The notes beneath the pieces were generated by a model. It was not told where the DNA came from and ran no database searches. It saw only the letters and a list, made by a program, of their open reading frames with translations. The position numbers and the translations under genes were made by a program. Below, piece by piece: positions 32,684 through 43,870 of a stretch of 64,000 bases of DNA (positions are counted from its first letter, which is position 1; each line of letters starts with the position of its first letter). Source of the stretch: Spinacia oleracea (taxonomy: Eukaryota > Streptophyta > Magnoliopsida > Caryophyllales > Amaranthaceae); the NCBI RefSeq assembly GCF_020520425.1, contig NC_079492.1, forward strand, positions 145,049,861 through 145,113,860, read 5' to 3'.

Positions 32684-35600
32684 ATGGGGTTGGAAGTTGG
32701 AGAGTCATTTGTTAAGAAGACACTCAGGAAATTATGTTTGAGCCATGGTTGGTCTTATGGTGTTTTTTGGCGTTTTGATCCACGGAATCATATGTAAGTT
32801 CATTTTTTTTGTATGCTTGCAAAAAAATAATAAAAAAAAGGGGTTGTCTTGGAATTTCTACAAATTACTTTTTATTTTGGAAATTTTGTTTCCATACTAG
32901 TATTAAATTCTTCCGTTTGTTCAGCTCATGAAACGAATTAAAGAGAAAGTTAATGTTGTAGTTAATTTCTACTAAAATAACCATCCAAAGATGGAGATTA
33001 TTTTTAATTAAGGAGTGTATTATTATTATTATTATTCATGTTAATAATCCTAGGGTATATTTGTTCTTAAAAGTTGTTTTATGCTAGTGAAGTGGGGTTG
33101 GTTACTTTGGATCGTTCCTTAAAAATGTAGATTTATTGTATAGGATGTACAACTTTCCCTTTAATTTCACTTTAAGAATCGTAAAAAAGTAATAAAAAAA
33201 ATGAAATTTGAGATATAATTAATGTACAGTTTGTCAAAATTAACCAGTGTTGAAGATTAGTGAAATTGGTTGAATTATTTTGAATGACTGAACCCAATTC
33301 TGGAAATTTTTGATGTTATCAGGTTGTTAACTGTAGAAGATGCTTACTATGAGAATCATGTTGCAACTGTAATGGATAATATGCTTCTGCAAGTCCACAT
33401 GCTTGGTGAAGGGTATGCTCTAGATTACATTTTACCATCTTTTTTTTTGTAATTTTATTTTAGTTTTTTGGGTTTTCCTCATCTTGAAAAATTGATTGTT
33501 TAATCTTGAGGTATAAATTTCTTCAGATTAATCGGTGAAGCCGCTCTGGATGGGAGACATAGATGGATGTTTGTAAATCCTTCAACAGTAAATTACAACC
33601 TAAATCTCCAGTTTTCATCTGGGATTAAGGTATTTCCTTTTGTTTTAATGTGTCCTGCAAAATGCAGTTCAATTAGGCAACTCTGTTTAGAGTTTATGCT
33701 TGAGTAAATTCTGCAATTGATTAGCTATAATAGTATATTCATGGATGATTTCATTGGTTTTGCAGACTGTTGCAGTAATCCCAGTCGATTTGCGAGGCGT
33801 GGTACAATTCGGGTCCACGAAAGAGGTTAGTGCTTGAAGAACTTGCATTGTGCTTTTGCTTTAGAGGTGATCAACATCCGGGCTGGGCCGGGCTTTAACA
33901 CAAAAATCATGCCCAAACCTATAAATTTGGTGTGGGCAGAAACGGGCTTTTTCAGCCAAGGCTCGAGTTTTGGTCTAAAAGTGCATATCTTAGGCTACCC
34001 AAACACACTTTTTCGGTCCGGGTTGTACGGGCCAACGGGCTGGGCTATAGTTGATCAGCTCTACTTCAATATATGCTGTTATTGTGCTCTGTTGCTAAAT
34101 GTATGTGCTGTTTTTTTTGCTGTGGTAGATTTTTGAAACACCTGAGATGTTGGATCAAGCAAGGAAGTGTCTTCTTCAAGACAATGATTCTTTTTCCGGG
34201 GTAGCAGGAAGTCATCCTTTGTTGTCCAATTCCGATACCGGGGGCCCGAACGGGCTGTTTCCTTCCTTGTCTACATCTTGGGAAACCGGCATAGAAGACT
34301 GTTCGTTGTTTGATTCGTTACAGTTTCCTGGAGAATTGTACGGGATCGAGCAGTTTGAGCCCGTTCATCTTCTACCACCAGTATCATTGCCTGATACATC
34401 TCAATCAGATGATCTTTCACAGTGGCTTGCAGATTCATCAAAGCTTTGTGTTACTGGGTTAGATCTAGAAGCCATGCTTTCTGATGACATCCCATCAAAT
34501 AACCAAGGAAAACAACCAGCTTCCTCGTCACAAAACTCATTAACTAACGCGTTTGATTTTGGCTATGGCGAGTTGGGTGATGTGGTTAATGCTGTTGAAG
34601 ATAATAAAATCAACACCTTGTCGGGCCATGGCCCGAAAAAAGGGTTGTTCTCTGAGTTGGGTTTGGACCATCTTTTGACAAATGGTTGTTCTAGTGGAAG
34701 TTCTTCTATAGAAGATCAATGGCAGTCATCCAAAAAGAGGAAAACCGAACCCTATCAAACCACGGTCAATAATAATAACCAAATGCAGCAAAGTTTCCAA
34801 TCTTGGGGAGTAAAAGTGATGCAACCTACAAGTACTGGTGTACAAATGCAGGATTTCGGGTCATTAAAAGAATGTATGGCGAAATCACAAGGAAGGTTGT
34901 GGATTGATGAAAGCTATAGTGGTGGGGATGCTAAGAGCTGCATCAGTGGTGCTAATATACCAAGTAAGCCCGAAGAACCTCCAAAGGCCACTAAGAAAAG
35001 AGCCAGGCCCGGTGAAAGTACCCGTCCAAGGCCCAAAGATCGACAATTGATTGCTGATCGTATTAAAGACTTGAGAGATCTTATCCCTAATGGTGCAAAG
35101 GTATTGTTCTACTACTTTCTGTTTTAGGTAGATTTTGTTATTCCTAAAATGCTCCTGAATGCTGATTATGTTGTTAATGTTGCAGCTAAGCATTGATGCG
35201 TTGCTAAATCGCACCATTAAACACATGCTTTTCTTGCAAAACTTGAACAAGCATGCAGACAAACTCAAACAAGTTGATGAACCTAAAGTAAGTGATAATT
35301 TTGCTGAATTGTTATACATTTTTCTGAGAGATTAATTAATCAAAATATGTTCTAACAAATCTAACAAATCACTCCTTGTTTTGATTCTGTCAGTTGATGA
35401 TTGGCCAAGAAAATGGCTTAATTCAGAAAGCTATTTCAACCTCAGGATCTTCGGGTGGTAGGCGTAATGCTACTTGGGCATACGAAGTTGGAGGATCGAA
35501 CCTTCTTTGTCCAATTATAGTAGAGGATCTTAATGAACCAGGTCAAATGCTCATTGAGGTAAGATCTTGATTAGAATGCTGATTATTCTGTTCCTCTTTT

Positions 35601-36105
35601 AATCAATAATAAGAAAACACTGGATTTAACCTTCTCCGATTTCACCTATGTAGATGCTCTGTGAAGAACGAGGATACTTCCTAGAGATAGTTGATGTAGT
35701 TCGCGGCTTTGGCTTAACCATACTCAAAGGAATCATGGAAACGAGAAACGACAAAATATGGGCACACTTCATTGTTGAGGTACATACTTTCCTCAAAGTT
35801 AATCAACAACTTAGGGCCTATTGGCTTTACCTGCAGTTTCAGGACTTATCTGACAGTTCAACTCAACTCAGCTCAGCTCTAAAGAACAGGGCCTTAGTGT
35901 AATTAGCAACTAATCATTGTTTATAATCGTGCAGGGAAACAAGCATATAACGAGAATGGATGTATTCGTGTCCCTAATGCAGCTATTGCAAGGCACAAAC
36001 ACGAGTGAAGTACGAAGCACAACGTGTGAGGCGGCTAACATAGTCACCAACGCAGCTCCATTATGGTGCGATTTCCAGCAACATGTGGTGCCACTTCCCA
36101 TTTAA
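32684..36105 (+). CDS. LHW-clade atypical bHLH transcription factor, nine exons
   Basis: The gene encodes a nuclear transcription factor of the LONESOME HIGHWAY/LHL clade. In Arabidopsis, LHW pairs with TMO5-type bHLH proteins to promote vascular cell division through cytokinin synthesis genes. Exons read from GT-AG sites with matching phase: 32684-32793, 33323-33412, 33527-33629, 33766-33825, 34129-35100, 35186-35287, 35394-35558, 35654-35779, 35935-36105. They give 632 residues, close to the 650 of Arabidopsis LHW. Residues 1 to about 135 form the bHLH-MYC N-terminal domain (MGLEVGESF..., WSYGVFWRF at 23-31). The bHLH lies at about 410-475 and is split by intron 5; its basic part (RPRPKDRQLIADRIKDLRDL) lacks the usual His-Glu-Arg contacts, as in this clade. 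A dimerisation region follows at about 535-600. I chose the first in-frame ATG, at MGLEV. The N-terminus may be nearer to the LHL paralogues than to LHW, so the exact orthologue is open. Introns 4 and 8 hold MITEs. Confidence 0.92.
33862..34063. mobile_element. hAT-like MITE in intron 4 of the bHLH gene
   Basis: The ends TAGAGGTGATCAAC and GTTGATCAGCTCTA are inverted repeats, followed inwards by GGGCTGGGCC-type words in both orientations. No clear 8-bp duplication was found. It occupies most of the 303-bp intron. Confidence 0.55.
35814..35893. mobile_element. 80-bp Tourist-like MITE in intron 8 of the bHLH gene
   Basis: It starts GGGCCTATTGGCTTTA, ends AAAGAACAGGGCC and is flanked by TTA at 35811-35813 and 35894-35896. 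It makes up over half of the 155-bp intron. The acceptor site lies about 40 bases beyond it. Confidence 0.75.
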
Positions 36106-38155
36106 GCATAATGACAAACACTAAAAGGGAATTCAAGTTGCTTAGTATTTGGTTAATGTATAGAGATCTAGGAATTTAACCCAAGTGCACAATCAGCACG
36201 AAGAGGAGTAATCAACAAAGTGTAATCAACCTGTTTATATCGATCCTCGGGCTTATTGCAGTTGTAGCTTAATTTAGCTTGTTGTTATATAGTGTTAGAA
36301 ATTTAATTAGTTGGTATACTTAGGCCTGACCCTTGAGGCTCTTCTTTGTTTTGCCTCAATTTTTTTCGTAATCTTTCTTGTGGCTATTTTGGTAAGTAAA
36401 TGGAAGATGATTAATCTCTTTCTTTATTCTCAATGCTTTCTGGTTCGAGGTTTGATATTATTTTCATATAAGTTATGTCATTCTCCACAAAAACATGTTA
36501 AGCTTGAAGTTTTACTGAAGTTCCATGTATTATTTTTTAAGGTAACACAAGCCCACAACTTTAGCCTAATTTGATCATCTAGGATATTTGGGTTGGTCAA
36601 TCAATCTACCCTTTTTGGTCCCTTTGTCTGGAGCGGAGTCTATTAGATGGTTGGGTAGGGACGGGTCGGGGATCTTTTACCAAAATGACTACTTTTATAA
36701 TTTTATTTACCAAAATAGCTACTTTTGGTAAATCAAAATATCTATTGAACCGGTTGGGTCGGTTTGGGCCATGTTTCTATTGAGGGCACGTCTCTTGGGC
36801 CTAAACGGGTCGGTGCCATGCCAAACCACCTGTTTTGTGACAGGGCGTGCCAAAAGTTTAACATGACGGCCTAGGCACAACCAATGAACCAAAGCCCACG
36901 TTCCCAGGTCGGGTCGGGTCGGGTTGTACATTCGTGTCTAAGCTTAATTTCACTCAATTTAACGTGTTTTATCGTGCAAGGTCGTGTCGTGCTGCACCTG
37001 GTCGTGTTTTTTCCTTAATAAAGACAACCCCAACCCAGCCCACAACACCTTTTCCATGCTAGAATGTATCGTGTCTCAGCCCTGCCTGACCCAATGTCAT
37101 CTTTCAGTCTATCCTTGGGTTCCCTCGGCGGATCAGGGTTAGACCAATCAGATCAATCTAAACTATCGATTTCTAGCCGGAATTTCCCACGATGGTTACG
37201 TATCGAGGTCGTCGATCTCCATCGAATTGAAATCACCATATCTGCTAAAGATGAAAAATGAAGAGGACACTGGCATTACTAGTCAAGTATAGATAACATT
37301 GATGGAAACAAGTGGTACAAAGTTAGGTTTCCATATATGATGAAACACAAGCCTAATCTATGTGAATACTGTGGAAATGCCTGGACAATGTATAGACACC
37401 ATTATTCGTAGGGCACTACCCATTTATTACTCAAGCAACTATACGCACATTATCATTGCAACTTCTGAATTCTAAGTACTTTTAGCCTCTAAAATTGAAT
37501 CACCAAAATTGTAGCTTTAGTAAGTAACACTACTGTTATTTTTTACCTATCAACATACTCACAAAGTAAGTTAAGTTAAAGTCAGAACATATATATGTCA
37601 TATACCCTAAAGAATTGACAAATTGACAATACATAAGGCAAATCATATTCCCTGTATCAAAGAAAATTGTGACTTGATGTTCTACTATGTTGGAGTAGTT
37701 TTACTGCTCATTTAGGTAGCCGTATCCGTAATACGGTTTTGATATATGCAATCTTAAAGATCGATTTACAATAAGTACGTACAAGTTTGATTAGAAATTC
37801 AAGACAAGATTATGTATCTATTACTCTATTAGTATTATTACATAATTACGATTTACGGAGTACTTAATGTTCACACTTTTAGCTTGCAAAATAGTCTATC
37901 GTATTTAATCTAAGATATTGTATTCTTCCATATTACATTTTTTTTTTGGTTATAACTACCCCTCCGTTTCTTTTTGTTCTTCATGCTTTAAAAATTATTA
38001 TGAGACAAAAAAAAAAAAAAAAAAATCAAATCAGGTAGAATATTTAGAGACAAATGGAGTATTATTGATCATATCAATTTTAACACATGTGTAATAAATT
38101 TAGTGTACACCAGTTGCGTATAAGCTTTTTAAAATCTAGTTTGTTTATTGACTAA
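36106..38155. other. Downstream region of the bHLH gene with old repeats
   Basis: The 3' UTR probably ends within the first 200-300 bases. About 36640-37060 holds a GGGTCGGGTC/GGGCC-rich repeat related to 29700-30075. At about 37290-37410 one frame reads KHKPNLCEYCG, a Cys-x2-Cys context that could be a decayed coding fragment; I cannot assign it. A CTCCGTTTC-type MITE end lies near 37962. No intact gene was found. Confidence 0.45.
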
Positions 38156-38254
38156 GACCCTATTCTTTTGAGATAAATTTTATAAGAATTATATTGAATT
38201 GTTAAACCGTACTAAACTTTAAAAAAAAGAAATTCAACCAAAAAGAACAAGACC
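38156..38254. mobile_element. Tourist-like MITE, degraded (99 bp)
   Basis: The ends GACCCTATTCTTTTG and AAAAGAACAAGACC match the 80-bp copies at 28473 and 35814. TAA precedes it, but the right-hand duplication is lost. Confidence 0.55.
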
Positions 38255-38335
38255 TTTTTTTATTCTTTCTTTCTTCGAGGCGTGATATGGCTAAAAAATA
38301 ATAAATAAACTCGATATCTCAAATTGAACCCTTAC

Positions 38336-38649
38336 GGGTGTTTGGTTCGCGGATTTTAGGTATGAGGTATGAGTTTGGAATTGTCTAAACCTTTACCATG
38401 TGTTTGGTTGGAAATTTTAAGAGATTTGAATTTGAACCCATAACTCAAACCCCCAACCCCCAAGATTTGGGTTTTAGAAACCTAGGTGGAGGTGGGTGTG
38501 AGTTGTGACACATACATTTAAACAAAAGGAAAAAAACTCATTCCTAATTTGAACCAAACACATGGTATTAAGAATCAAGTTCCAAACCAATACTATCTTA
38601 ATATCGTTTCTAATTCCAACCCTATACCAGTTTGCGAACCAAACATCCC
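38336..38649. mobile_element. MITE with GGGTGTTTGGTTCGC ends (314 bp)
   Basis: The left end is GGGTGTTTGGTTCGCGGAT and the right end GCGAACCAAACATCCC. TTA lies beside or within one base of each end, which suggests the Tourist group. Confidence 0.7.
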
Positions 38650-38920
38650 TTATAGTTTTTCCACTCTAATTTAAATATTTCACAATCTTGTTTAATCTTA
38701 TTTTGTTAATTCTATTCTCTGTACATTGCATTTTACTCCTAATTACTGCGTAACAATTAATCAGAGAGTATCTGCACTAGTGTGAGTATGTGAAATGCTA
38801 ATAAATTTTGTGTGTATACGAAAAGATCATACATTAAGTATAACTTAATTTCGGCGCGTTTAAAAAAATTCTATAGCATAAATTATTTTCGATCACATAA
38901 TCACATAGTATAAATTTTAT

Positions 38921-39089
38921 ACTAATTGCTTGTTGGTTCAGTGGTGATTGGGGCTGAACTTGGTAGGGAGAACCCGTGTTCGATCCTCCGCAACAACAAT
39001 TGGGAGGAGACTGAAACCTAACCACTCAGAACTCGCCCCGAATCCGGATTAGCCCTAAGGGTGAATCAGGTGCAAACACCAAAAAAAAA
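38921..39089 (+). mobile_element. 169-bp tRNA-type SINE, copy A
   Basis: Box A is near TGGTTCAGTGGT and box B is GTGTTCGATCC. The 3' end is an A-run. The 18-bp target duplication ACATAGTATAAATTTTAT (one difference) sits at 38903-38920 and 39090-39107. It is a close homologue of 48468-48636, which has the same length. Confidence 0.9.
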
Positions 39090-39154
39090 ACATAGTATAA
39101 ACTTTATCCCCTTAACAAATAAATAAAAGGAAATTTGGTGAAACACCAATTCAA

Positions 39155-39362
39155 GGATCTGTTCGATTTGACTTATTTTGTCTGAACTTCTAAAACTTGT
39201 TTTATATGAAAAATATTTTGTCGTAAATAAACTTAGTTGTGTGTAAAAATATCGGAAAAAAAAACTTACTTTTTTGGGAACTTATATTATCTGAACTTAT
39301 CTGAACTTATTTTATCTGAAATAAGTCAAAATAAGTCAAAATAAGTCGAAGAGAACAAAGTC
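39155..39362. mobile_element. AATAAGTC-rich MITE, family member
   Basis: The ends GGATCTGTTCGATTTGACTT and AAGTCGAAGAGAACAAAGTC form an imperfect inverted repeat. The centre carries ATAAGTCAAA and CTGAACTTAT repeats, as in the element at 19512. Confidence 0.55.
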
Positions 39363-39879
39363 TTATAAGGTAGTTAATTTTTTTTGGTTAAAACGTAGCA
39401 ACTCACAAAACCTCCAAACTTAAAAATAATATTTTACCATGTTTCCTAAATAAAACATATAAAAACCTTGTTGACCGTTTGAGATAACGTACACTACAAA
39501 TAATCATTTTATAGAGACGATAAATTTCGTCTCTAAATAGTCCTAATGCGTCTCAAAATAATGATTAGAGACGGAAATAGGGTGTCTCAAAAACATTGAG
39601 ACAGAATTTTGGCAAATGCATGACAAATTTGAGAAGGAATTTTTGAAACTCCTTATACAATTCCATCTCAATTTTAATTTAGAGACAAAATTTTAGTAAT
39701 TTTTCTCAAGTTTGAGATGCTTATAGCATCCGTCTCTAATGGTGCATAATTTTGTTACAAACATTTTAATAAGACCGTCTGACCGGTCAGACCACCCTAT
39801 CCACGGGTGGTTCGCGGGTCAGTTCGCGGGTCGAAAGGGTTCGTGGGTTATAATTTACGGGTCATATAAATACTTATTT

Positions 39880-40780
39880 TTCGCCCAATATCAAAGCCCT
39901 AATTCATTTCCCCACTCCCCTAAACTCGCTGCCTCCCTCTCTCTCTCCTAAACTCGCTGCTTTTTTCTCTCTCCTCAAACCCTAATTTCAATTGGTGTTG
40001 GCTTGTGGTGGTGGCGGCTTGTTGTTCGTCATTGTGGTGGTGGCGGCTTGTTGTTCGTCGTTGTGGTGGAACGAGAGTAAGATCGGTGAATCAATCGCAA
40101 GTCGAGAACTAGATTCGGCGAGAAGTCGAAATTCAAAGCCATATTTCTACGATCAGGTATTACTTGATGTAATTAATTTGCTAAATTCTAGTTTGCTAGT
40201 TTTAGAGGCTTGATTCTAGCCGTGCAGCAGAATTTCTTGCAAAGTTTTGGTTAGCTTAAGCAATCGCAAGTCGAGCACCAGAATCTGTAAGATCGGTGAA
40301 TCGGCAACGGTGTTGTCGCCTACTCCGACGAGGAGGATGTGATTAAGGTTTCGATTGCAATGGTTTTAGGTGTTTTATTTTTCAGATTTTAATTAATTTT
40401 GTTGATTTTACAATTTAGGTTTTTGTTTAATTTTTTTCGTTTTTCCTAGCATGAAGGTGTCGTCGATGATTCGCCTCGTCGCATCAGCCGTCGGAGATGG
40501 GAGGAGATCGGAATGGAACGGAGGACTGAACGGCGGTGGCGACTGAGTTGGAGAAAGAATGAGCGGCGAAGGAGATTGGGAGAGAGTCGCGGGAGGAGAG
40601 GCGACGATTAGCCACCTCGCAATCTGCCTCGTTCCCTCGGTGCGGCCAGACCTAGTTCAGTGTGGCTGGAGGTTGTCGGCTCCTCTTCGCGAGGCTGGTG
40701 GTGGTTGTGGTTTGGGGCTCCTCTTCACCCGTACCAGGCTTTGGTGCTGCTGCATTTTTTTTTAGTTAATAGTTGTAATT
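39880..40780 (+). pseudogene. Gene-like left arm, product unknown
   Basis: The arm has a TATA-like CATATAAATAC near 39864, a CTCTCTC-rich leader and an AAACCCTAA word. A GTGGTGGTGGCGGC unit is duplicated, and an intron-like TTTTGTTGATTTTACAATTT segment follows at about 40397. No continuous reading frame with a known domain emerges. The intron-like piece recurs in reverse orientation near 43400 and in direct orientation near 42850, which suggests a duplicated captured gene fragment. Confidence 0.35.
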
Positions 40781-41084
40781 TTTTATCCTTTTTGTTACAT
40801 TTTTTTGCGTAAATATTTTGTTTAGTCAACAATAATTCCCTTTTAGTTAAGAATAACTCTATTTTAGTTACAATTTTGGTTCATCTCCTCTGATTGTGAG
40901 CTTCGGTTTAGTTATTCATATTCATTGTTTTAGGTAAGAATTTTATTGTTTTAGTTATGTTTTAATTATATTTAGTTATAAAATAAAATGGATTAGTTGC
41001 GTTTATTTTTCAATTATTATTTTAGGTATATTTTTTTTGTAATTAGTTAAGAAATAAATAGTTTTAGTTATTTATTATTTTCAA

Positions 41085-42818
41085 TTAGTTTTGAGATTGA
41101 AATCGGTTAGTTAATTAATAAAACCAATTAGTTGAGGAATAGATTCAATTAGTTAAGCAATAAAACTAATTAGTAAAATATTGAAACTAATTGGTTTATA
41201 GATTTGAAAAAAAAAATGTTAAGCCTAAAATTCAATTAGTTATTCACTTGAACTAATTAGTTAAGCAATTGAACCAATTAGTTAAGTAATTGAACCAATT
41301 AGTTAAGTAATTGAACCAATTAGTTAAGTTTGAAATTCAATTAGTTAAGGTTGAGATTCAATCAATTAAGCAATCGAACTAATTAGTTAAGCATTTGAAC
41401 CAATTAGTTAAGCACTTGAATTAATTAGTTAATCAATCGAACTAATTAGTTAATCATTTGAACCAATTAGTTAAGCAATGAAACCAATTAGTTAAGCACT
41501 TGAATTAATTAGTTAAGCAATCGAACTAATTAGTTAAAGCAATGGAACTAATTAGTTAAGCCTAAAATTCAATTAGTTAAGCCTAAAATTCAATTAGTTA
41601 ATCCCAAAATTCAATTAGTTAAGTTTTGGAACCAATTAGTTAAGCAATGAAATCAATTAGTTAAGCATTGTAATTAATTAGTGAAACGTTGAAATTCAAT
41701 TAGTTAAACATTTGAACAAATTAGTTAAGCAATCGAACTAATTAGTTAAGCATTTGAACCAATTAGTTAAGCAATGAAACCAATTAGTTGAGCACTTGAA
41801 TTAATTAGTTAATCAATTGAACTAGTTAGTTAAGCATTTGAACCAATTAGTTAAGCAATGAAACCAATTAGTTAAGCACTGGAATTAATTAGTTGAGCAT
41901 TTGAACCAATTAGTTAAGCAATGAAACCAATTAGTTAAGCACTTGAATTAATTAGTTAAGCAATCGAACTAATTAGTTAAGCAATGAAACCAATTAGTTA
42001 AGAAATCGAACTAATTAGTTAAGCATTTGAACCAATTAGTTAAGCATTTGAACCAATTTGTTAAGCAGTGAAACCAATTGGCTAAGCACTTGAATTAATT
42101 AGTTAAGCAATGAAACGAAATGGTTAAGCACTTGAATTAATCAGTTAATCAATCGAACTAATTAGTTAAGCATTTGAACCAATTAGTTAAACACTTGAAT
42201 TAATTAGTTAACCAATTAGTGAAACGTTGAAATTCAATTAGTTAAACATGCATTTGAACCAATTAGTTAAGCAATCGAACTAATTAGTTAAGCATTTGAA
42301 CAAATTCGTTAAGCAATGAAACCAATTAGTTGAGCACTGGAATTAATTAGTTAATCAATCGAACTAGTTAGTTAAGCATTTGAACCAATTAGTTAAGCAA
42401 TGAAACCAATTAGTTAAGCACTAGAGTTAATTAGTTAAGCAACCAAACCAATTAGTTAAGCAATGATACCTATTAGTTAAGCAACCGAACCAATTAGTTA
42501 ATGATTTTCTTGGAAAAGGGTTTTGGCTCATGTTGTTCCTATTTCGTTAAAGTGATTATTTCTAGTTAAAGCAATAGAACCAATTGATGAAGGAACGAAA
42601 CCAAATAGTTAAGCAAATGAATAAATTAGTTAAAGTAATATAACCAATTAGTTAAACCGGAAATTCAATTAGTTAAGCAACGAAACCAATTAGTTAAGCA
42701 AATGAATGAATTAGTTAAAGTAATTGAACCAAGTAGTTAAACCAGAAATTCAAAGCTAACGAAGCCAATTAGTTAAGAAAATGAACGAATTAGTTAAAGT
42801 AATTGAACCAATTGGTTA
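41085..42818. repeat. 1.7-kb tandem array of AACCAATTAGTTAAGCAATG
   Basis: Roughly 80 copies of a unit of about 20-22 bp share the core CAATTAGTTAAGCA. Variants alternate between GAACCAATTAG, GAATTAATTAG and GAACTAATTAG. Higher-order groupings of several units recur. It has no coding sense and lies at the centre of the probable CACTA-type element. Confidence 0.9.
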
Positions 42819-43144
42819 TGATTTTTTTCCAGTTCCTTTTTTAATAATTTTGTTGATTTTATATTTAGGTGCTTCAATTTTTGTTTCGATTTTGTTTTTG
42901 TTTAGGTTTCGCAAAGGATTTGGTAACATCAACTGTATTCGCAAAGTATATTTTTTTTTAATCATAACTAAGTCAAAATTACTCTTCACTAATATATATT
43001 TAATCTTAACTAAAACACAATTATTCTTAACTAAATATAATAAAAGTTTAACTAAAACAAAAAATAAAATGTAAAAAAAAATTGTACATAACTAAAATCC
43101 TTTATTTCATAACTAAATATACAAAAATTATAACTAAAACAAAA

Positions 43145-43720
43145 TTTATACAAAAAGCTAGTGTATTTCCCTTGCAATCGACTGAAATACAACGCAACTG
43201 ACATCCTCGATCAAACATCCGCCGCTCCACCCCAATCTCCACAACCGAAGCACGGCGAGCTCTCGGAGCCGGCTTGGGAATCGACAGCCTCTCACTTGGC
43301 TGGGATATAGCTCCACCTCCACCACCGTCATCACCGCCTATTATCATGAAATCAAAAATCAAAAATATCAACCAAATCAATCAAAAACCTAAATCGTAAA
43401 TTCAACAAAATTAAAGGAAAAATAACCGCAAAAACCTAAAAATTGGTGAGTTCGACTGTTTGAAGAGGGAGTAAGGTCGTCGGCGGCGACGAATATGATG
43501 GTGGTGATGGTTGTCCTCTCCGGCGATGAAGGAAGTTTTGCACGTTGAGAGGAGAGGAGAGATATCGATGGGCGTTTCGGCTGCGCCAGGCGACGGCCAT
43601 GGTGTAGGTGGTGGTGGTTTGGCGATTGGAGCTTCTTGGTGGAGGAGATCTGGGGGAAAGAGGTGGAGGGTTTGAGGAGCGTTTAACCAGGAGAGGGGAG
43701 AGGAGAGAGAAATGAATCAT
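43145..43720 (-). pseudogene. Gene-like right arm, product unknown
   Basis: On the minus strand, a frame from 43720 to 43436 contains MAVAWRSRNAHRYLSSPLN. An intron-like stretch and a second frame (GGDDGGGGGAISQPSERL, then VEIGVERRMFDRGCQLRCI) down to about 43156 follow. It reads like two exons of a captured gene. I do not recognise the family and no complete protein is encoded. Confidence 0.35.
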
Positions 43721-43870
43721 TTAGAAGAACAGAGGAAATGAGAAGAGAGAGAAAAAATTGCTTTCATATAGTGCGCGTGATCTCACGCGCGCGTGGGATA
43801 AGCGATGGTCTGACGTGCGCGTGAGCGTCAGGCGGCCTGACAAAAAAGTTTCTGTAATTTTGTAGTGGTA

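Larger units (their letters stand above)
39492..43867. mobile_element. Probable 4.4-kb CACTA-type non-autonomous element
   Basis: The left end is CACTACAAATAATC and the right end AATTTTGTAGTG, giving a terminal inverted CACTACAAA. The 3-bp duplication GTA flanks both (39489-39491 and 43868-43870). Left subterminal DNA repeats GAGACG / CGTCTC motifs. No transposase frame is present. The interior has two gene-like arms pointing inwards and a 1.7-kb tandem array between them. The right subterminal region does not repeat the left motifs, so the two ends could belong to different insertions; the whole-element reading is an inference. Confidence 0.5.

Noticed and set aside
37290..37410. Zinc-knuckle-like coding remnant (KHKPNLCEYCG)
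   Set aside because: It is short, has stops on both sides and no second half of the zinc motif; it could be chance.
41085..42818. CRISPR-like array
   Set aside because: Units are contiguous with no unique spacers and the host is a plant; it is an ordinary minisatellite.
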